DNA from: an uncultured Lachnospiraceae bacterium
Lineage (GTDB): Bacteria > Bacillota > Clostridia > Lachnospirales > Lachnospiraceae
Reading direction: 5' to 3'
Assembly: GCA_958405355.1 (NCBI GenBank)
Contig: CATYEA010000067.1
Location: 1 to 9,349 of the forward strand
DNA length: 9,349 nucleotides
Of the stretch, positions 5,535 to 9,349 are shown piece after piece. Every line of letters starts with the position of its first letter. Positions within the stretch are counted from its first letter, which is position 1. The notes beneath the pieces were generated by a model that worked only from the letters and a program-made list of their open reading frames with translations, made no database searches and was not told the DNA's origin. The translations under genes were made by a program, and so were the position numbers.

Positions 5535-7022
5535 ATGAATATATCCAGTCAACTGGAGATGAACATAGAGGAGCTGAAAAAACGTTTTGAAAACTGTCAG
5601 GATGTGATTCAGCGGCGGATGATTGCAGCGGGGCTGCCTATTTATGTGGTCTATGTGGATTCGATGATTGACAGAGAGCTTGTGGAAGGTGAGTTCCTGA
5701 AAAATATTATGTACAGTCTGGAATATATGCCAAAGACGGATGTGTTTGATTTTTTACAGGAGCGAGCCATAACTACAGCGGACACAAAGGCGGCGGAGAC
5801 GCTGGAGGATGCCATTTTGGCAGTATTATCGGGGGATACGGCCATCTTTTTGGAGGATTGTTCAAAAGCGCTGATCATATCCAGTAAGAAATTTCCGACC
5901 CGTGGTGTTCAGAGCGCCGAATCAGAAGTGGCTGTCCGGGGGCCGAAGGACAGCTTCACCGAATCTATGAGGGCAAATACGGTGCTGATCCGGCGGAGAA
6001 TCCGGGATACCCGGCTCAAAACCCTTCAGACAAAGGTGGGAGTCCGTTCCCAGACAGATATTACGGTCATGTACATGGAAGGAATTGCCCGGCCGGAGCT
6101 GGTGGCAGATATTCAGGAACGGTTGAAGCGGTTTAAGATCGACGGTGTTTTTGACAGCGGAAGTCTGGAGCAATTGACAGAGAAAAAATGGTACTCCCCC
6201 TTTCCTCAATTTCAGTCAACGGAGCGGCCGGATAAGGCAGCATCTTCTGTGATGGAAGGGCGAATCGCGTTGATTGTGGACAATTCACCGATGGTTCTTC
6301 TGCTTCCGACGACGCTGAATTGCTTTTTTCAGGCGGCGGATGATTATTATAATCGTTGGGGCATCGTCTGTTTTGTGCGGATTTTAAGATATGCAGCGGC
6401 ACTCATTGCCATGACGCTGCCGGCTTTCTATATCGGAGTGGCCTGTTTTCATCCGGAAATGCTGCCGACCAGTCTGGAATTATCCTTTGCGGCGGCGCGG
6501 GAAGGCGTCCCCTTTCCGGTTCCGGTGGAAGTACTGTTGATGGAATTAGCCTTTGAACTTTTGCGGGAGGCAGGAATACGACTGCCCGGGCCGATGGGAA
6601 GTGCTCTTGGTATCGTAGGCGGTCTGATCATTGGACAGGCTGCGGTGGATGCCAATATTGTCAGTCCCATCGTTGTCATTATTGTCGCATTGACGGCGCT
6701 GGCATCCTTTACTATACCAAATGAAGGTTTTGCCTCGGCCTTTCGTCTGGTAAAGTTTTATCTGATTTTTCTTGGTGCCTTTCTGGGCGTATACGGCGTG
6801 GTCCTGGGGATGCTGACAGTGTTGATTCATCTGGCGTCTCTGGAAAGCTTTAAGATTCCTTACCTCATGCCTTATGTGGCTGTGAAGGCGGATGAGAATC
6901 GGGATTTTCAGGATGGTCTGATACGAATGCCTTTATTTAAATTAAAAAAACGTCCCGTTTTTGCCAGGAAGGATCAACGGATACGTTATAAATCGGAGGG
7001 GGAGCAGGATGTTTTCAAATAA
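5535..7022 (+). CDS. gerA: Spore germination receptor A subunit (GerAA/SpoVAF family)
   Basis: Membrane protein of 495 residues, the A subunit of a Ger-type germinant receptor in the inner spore membrane. The N-terminal soluble region (about 1-250) carries the conserved block RGPKDSFTE (135-143) followed by ANTVLIRRRIRDTRLKT. The C-terminal half is membrane-embedded: hydrophobic segments at about 283-305, 358-373, 376-395 and 405-436. The family signature is CFHPEMLPTSL, then REGVPFPVPVEVLLMELAFE, REAGIRLPGPMG, and IGQAAVDANIVSPIVVIIV. Length and motifs are those of an intact protein. It overlaps the next gene by 14 nt, so translation of the two is probably coupled. The nearest upstream signal is the terminator of the regulator operon, so it needs its own promoter; I see none I trust, although forespore sigma-G control would be expected. 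SpoVAF is an alternative paralog, but the following GerB/GerC sequence favours a Ger operon. Confidence 0.93.
   Translation: MNISSQLEMNIEELKKRFENCQDVIQRRMIAAGLPIYVVYVDSMIDRELVEGEFLKNIMYSLEYMPKTDVFDFLQERAITTADTKAAETLEDAILAVLSGDTAIFLEDCSKALIISSKKFPTRGVQSAESEVAVRGPKDSFTESMRANTVLIRRRIRDTRLKTLQTKVGVRSQTDITVMYMEGIARPELVADIQERLKRFKIDGVFDSGSLEQLTEKKWYSPFPQFQSTERPDKAASSVMEGRIALIVDNSPMVLLLPTTLNCFFQAADDYYNRWGIVCFVRILRYAAALIAMTLPAFYIGVACFHPEMLPTSLELSFAAAREGVPFPVPVEVLLMELAFELLREAGIRLPGPMGSALGIVGGLIIGQAAVDANIVSPIVVIIVALTALASFTIPNEGFASAFRLVKFYLIFLGAFLGVYGVVLGMLTVLIHLASLESFKIPYLMPYVAVKADENRDFQDGLIRMPLFKLKKRPVFARKDQRIRYKSEGEQDVFK
6995..7003 (+). promoter_or_regulatory. Ribosome binding site deciding the gerB start, inside gerA
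   Basis: GGAGGGGGA within the last codons of gerA; the GGAGG core (6995-6999) is 9 nt before the ATG at 7009. The frame is open upstream to 6961, but that part lacks a ribosome site and reads as basic, non-family sequence. Confidence 0.7.
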
Positions 7023-8751
7023 TGGAAAAATTTCAAATCACCAGGCTACACGGTTATTAATTTTAGATGTGTTTACCGGAGCCTGTCTGTTTTTACCGAT
7101 GGCCCTTCCGCGACTGGCCGGAGAAGGCGGATTTCTTGCATTAATTCTCGGGCTTTTGCTGACGCTGCTTGATGGTGCAGTGTTATCCTGGGCTCTGGGA
7201 AAATGCGGAAGCCATTATATTCAAAATCTTGGCGGCGGCTGGCTGGGTTCGGTGCTGCGCTGGATTTATGGGCTTCGCTGCTTTGCATCCTTTGTTTTTC
7301 TTATGGGAATGTTTTCTTCAGTCCTAAATGAAACCTTTTTATATACCATGCCGAAATGGCTGGTCATTGCCGGAATGGTGTTCGTGTTAATCTATGGAAG
7401 TACAAAGGGGATTGAAGTCCGGGCACGATTGTCGGAAATTTTATTTTATCTGATTTTAATACCAATCCTGCTGATCGGACTTTTTTCCATACCGGAAGGC
7501 AATATTTTTCGCCTGCTGACGTTTTCAGAAACTTCTTTTTCAGGGATTGTTCAGGGAATATTGGTGACCTGGGTGCTGATGGCTCCGGTGGAGTGGATGC
7601 TTTACATTGCTCCGGAGAATCCAAACGAAAAGCCTTTTCGGATTTTTGCCTGGGCGCTTGGTATTGGAGGCGGTCTGACTGCGCTGATTTATGCACTCTG
7701 TGTGACGGTAATGACTGTGGAGGGTATGGCCGGAGAGCGGTGGCCAACGGTAATTCTGATGCAGATTGTCCGGATTCCCGGCGGCTTTTTATCGAGGCAG
7801 GATGGCCTGATGCTGTCGTTTTGGATTTTTGCCATGTTTATCAGTCTGTCCGGAGCGTTGAGTCACACAGTAGAATTGTGGGGAATACGTGAAGCGAAAG
7901 TCAATCGATGGAAGGTTTACCCATTCGGGCATACCGCAATTCATTCCCTTCGGGAGGGCGCGCTTCGTCAGGCTCCGCGCGGCAAGGTATGGGTTTGTGC
8001 CCTGGCTGGGGCTGCATTGGCCTGGTGGCTTGGAACCCAACGGCAGTTCTTAAATATCTATTTTTCGTGGATGTTTTTCTCGGGGGCTGTTCTTTTGTGG
8101 ATTGTACCCTGTTTTGTGGGGCTGTCCCGGAAACGGGTCCGGAAGATTGGCACGATGGTCTTTGCACTTTGCCTGATTGGCAGCCTGACCGGCTGTGAAA
8201 ACTATGTGGAGCTTGAAAACCGGGCCTTCGTTATGGCTCTCGGTGTGGATTTGGGAGAGGAAGAAGCTTACCGATTCACCTATACGTTTCCGGATTTGGA
8301 GGCGTTGACGGGAAATGGCAGCAGTGCCAAATACCCGCCGATGACGCTGGAGGCAGATAGTTTACAAAAAAGTGAGGATAAGTACAACAGTATGTCGGGA
8401 AAGTCTCTGGATTACGGCCAGGTGAAGGTCATTGTTCTGGGGAGTGAAGTGGTTTCTGACCGGGAAAAGCTTAAAGGATTGCTGGAGGAAATACAAAACA
8501 ATCCGGAATTTGCGCGGACAATGCTTGTATGCGAGAGCTTGACATCAGGAGAAGAAGTGCTGGAGCTGGATGAAGAAGTGGTTGGGTCCATAGGCATTTA
8601 CATGGAGGAAATGTTTGAAAATAATGGAAAACACCTGGGAATTCCATCAGTTATCTTAAATGATGTGATATTGAAAATAGAGACGACGGATGTCAGTGAA
8701 ATTCTTCCGAAAGTATATATTTATGACGAAAAACCTCGGATCATGCGCTGA
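7009..8751 (+). CDS. GerB-type germination permease fused in frame to the N-terminal domain of a GerC lipoprotein
   Basis: One open frame of 580 residues joining what are normally two genes. Residues 1 to about 372 are a GerB-type permease of the amino acid-polyamine-organocation superfamily with about ten hydrophobic segments; the start (TRLLILDVFTGACLFLPMAL) and last segment (about 347-372) are typical. SRKRVRK (373-379) is followed by a hydrophobic stretch and a canonical lipobox LTGC (Cys396; TGT at 8194-8196), which looks like a complete lipoprotein signal peptide. Residues 396-580 match the GerC N-terminal domain: CENYVELENRAFVMALGVD, then LDYGQVKVIVLGSEVV. A normal GerC continues for a further 165 or so residues; here the protein stops at PRIMR. 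An internal start at Met383 is possible but lacks a good ribosome site and would omit the basic signal region. Topology fits: a cytoplasmic loop after the last GerB helix, then an eleventh segment placing GerC outside the membrane. Confidence 0.85.
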   Translation: MFSNNGKISNHQATRLLILDVFTGACLFLPMALPRLAGEGGFLALILGLLLTLLDGAVLSWALGKCGSHYIQNLGGGWLGSVLRWIYGLRCFASFVFLMGMFSSVLNETFLYTMPKWLVIAGMVFVLIYGSTKGIEVRARLSEILFYLILIPILLIGLFSIPEGNIFRLLTFSETSFSGIVQGILVTWVLMAPVEWMLYIAPENPNEKPFRIFAWALGIGGGLTALIYALCVTVMTVEGMAGERWPTVILMQIVRIPGGFLSRQDGLMLSFWIFAMFISLSGALSHTVELWGIREAKVNRWKVYPFGHTAIHSLREGALRQAPRGKVWVCALAGAALAWWLGTQRQFLNIYFSWMFFSGAVLLWIVPCFVGLSRKRVRKIGTMVFALCLIGSLTGCENYVELENRAFVMALGVDLGEEEAYRFTYTFPDLEALTGNGSSAKYPPMTLEADSLQKSEDKYNSMSGKSLDYGQVKVIVLGSEVVSDREKLKGLLEEIQNNPEFARTMLVCESLTSGEEVLELDEEVVGSIGIYMEEMFENNGKHLGIPSVILNDVILKIETTDVSEILPKVYIYDEKPRIMR

Positions 8752-8765
8752 GCTGGGGGTTTTTT
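8729..8765 (+). terminator. Rho-independent terminator overlapping the gerB-gerC stop codon
   Basis: AAAAACCTC (8729-8737) pairs with GGGGTTTTT (8756-8764), with one T-G pair. After a small internal loop, TCA (8741-8743) pairs with TGA (8749-8751, the stop codon) around TGCGC. Six T follow at 8760-8765. The stem is less perfect than the other two terminators in the window. Its overlap with the coding end suggests the present gene end is the working one. Confidence 0.6.
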
Positions 8766-8791
8766 ACGGGAATTTCAGGGGAAGAAAGCAG

Positions 8792-8820
8792 TTGAATAAT
8801 TAGAGTGAATCAGGTACAAT
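8792..8820 (+). promoter_or_regulatory. Sigma-A-type promoter for ddl
   Basis: TTGAAT (8792-8797), a 17-nt spacer, and TACAAT (8815-8820), each with one mismatch to consensus. The predicted start near 8827 gives a leader of about 46 nt. Its position just after the ger terminator fits an independent transcription unit. Confidence 0.7.
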
Positions 8821-8872
8821 AGATAAAAAACTACAATACCATAAGTATGGATAGATAACAGAGGTGCAAAAC

Positions 8873-9349
8873 ATGAATAATAAATTAACTGTAGCGGTAG
8901 TGTTTGGCGGTCAGTCCTCTGAACATGATGTTTCCTGTATGTCGGGTGTGACGATCATGAAAGCCCTGGACAGGGAAAAGTATGATGTGATTCTGATTGG
9001 AATTACAAAGGATGGACACTGGCTGCTGGCAGATTCAATCGATGATGTGGAAAGCGGCGCATGGAGAAATAGTAAGATACAGGCGATCATTTCTCCGGAT
9101 GAGCAGGATCATGGATTGATTCTTTCGGAAAACGGCCGGAACCGGAAACAGAGACTGGACGTCATTTTTCCGGTGCTTCACGGTATGTACGGCGAGGATG
9201 GAACGATTCAGGGCTTGTTTGAACTGGCTAAAATTCCTTATGTCGGCTGCGGTGTTCTGGCCTCCAGCGTTTCTATGGATAAATGGTACACGAAGATTGT
9301 TGTGGATGATTTGAATATCCGTCAGGCAAAATATGTGCCGATCAATCAT
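8873..9349 (+). CDS. ddl: D-alanine-D-alanine ligase, 3'-partial
   Basis: ATP-grasp ligase that joins two D-alanines for peptidoglycan precursor synthesis in the cytoplasm. The first 159 codons are present and the frame is open at the right window edge; the full enzyme is usually about 300-360 residues. Translation gives MNNKLTVAVVFGGQSSEHDVS, with the family N-terminal glycine-rich motif at 11-19. It continues with FPVLHGMYGEDGTIQGLFEL, then IPYVGCGVLASSVSMDK, both hallmark Ddl blocks. The start is supported by AGAGGTG (8860-8866 region), about 7 nt before the ATG, and by a sigma-A-like promoter upstream. The ATP-binding domain and the omega-loop residues that separate D-Ala-D-Ala from D-Ala-D-Lac ligases lie beyond the window, so substrate specificity is assigned by default. 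Confidence 0.95.
   Translation, partial: MNNKLTVAVVFGGQSSEHDVSCMSGVTIMKALDREKYDVILIGITKDGHWLLADSIDDVESGAWRNSKIQAIISPDEQDHGLILSENGRNRKQRLDVIFPVLHGMYGEDGTIQGLFELAKIPYVGCGVLASSVSMDKWYTKIVVDDLNIRQAKYVPINH

Noticed and set aside
8837..8852. Short inverted repeat CCATA-AG-TATGG in the ddl leader as an operator or riboswitch
   Set aside because: A 5-bp arm with a 2-nt centre is too short to distinguish from chance, and the 46-nt leader cannot hold a known riboswitch or T-box.
8873..9349. D-Ala-D-Lac (Van-type) ligase
   Set aside because: There is no vanH/vanX-like neighbour in view and the residues that decide specificity are outside the window, so the ordinary Ddl call is kept.

Overview
The window comes from a Gram-positive, endospore-forming anaerobe of the class Clostridia, most likely Lachnospiraceae. 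The evidence is a coat-morphogenesis gene of the SPOCS/LysM (SipL) type, a gerA-type germinant receptor operon, strong GGAGG ribosome sites, sigma-A-type promoters and moderate GC. The assignment rests on gene content, not on a database search. All genes lie on the + strand and are tightly packed; no gap exceeds about 125 bases. I see no tRNA, rRNA, CRISPR array, insertion sequence or integrase.

Layout. (1) 2-1669: phosphoglucomutase/phosphomannomutase-type phospho-sugar mutase, cut at its 5' end by the window edge and closed by a strong intrinsic terminator. (2) 1777-3765: a small lipoprotein with a PrcB_C-like domain, then a sipL-type spore-coat gene (SPOCS domains plus C-terminal LysM) that is split into two overlapping reading frames near 2930. 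(3) 3770-5505: sigma-A-like promoter, a perfect 10-bp palindrome TTGTATACAA, ispE (non-mevalonate isoprenoid pathway), a GntR/FCD regulator and a terminator. (4) 5535-8765: gerA-type spore germination A subunit, overlapping by 14 nt a long gene that encodes a GerB permease joined in frame to the N-terminal part of a GerC lipoprotein; a terminator overlaps its stop codon. (5) 8792-9349: promoter and first 159 codons of a D-alanine-D-alanine ligase, running off the 3' edge.

How the genes work together. Two blocks serve the spore: coat assembly (SipL type) and nutrient sensing at germination (GerA/GerB/GerC). They are interleaved with housekeeping functions feeding sugar phosphates, isoprenoid precursors and peptidoglycan. 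The palindrome in the ispE leader and the FCD regulator encoded two genes downstream suggest an autoregulated ispE-gntR operon.

Points most worth a second look: the in-frame GerB-GerC fusion with an internal lipobox, the loss of the GerC C-terminal domain, and the frameshift in sipL, which may be a small deletion between short direct repeats.
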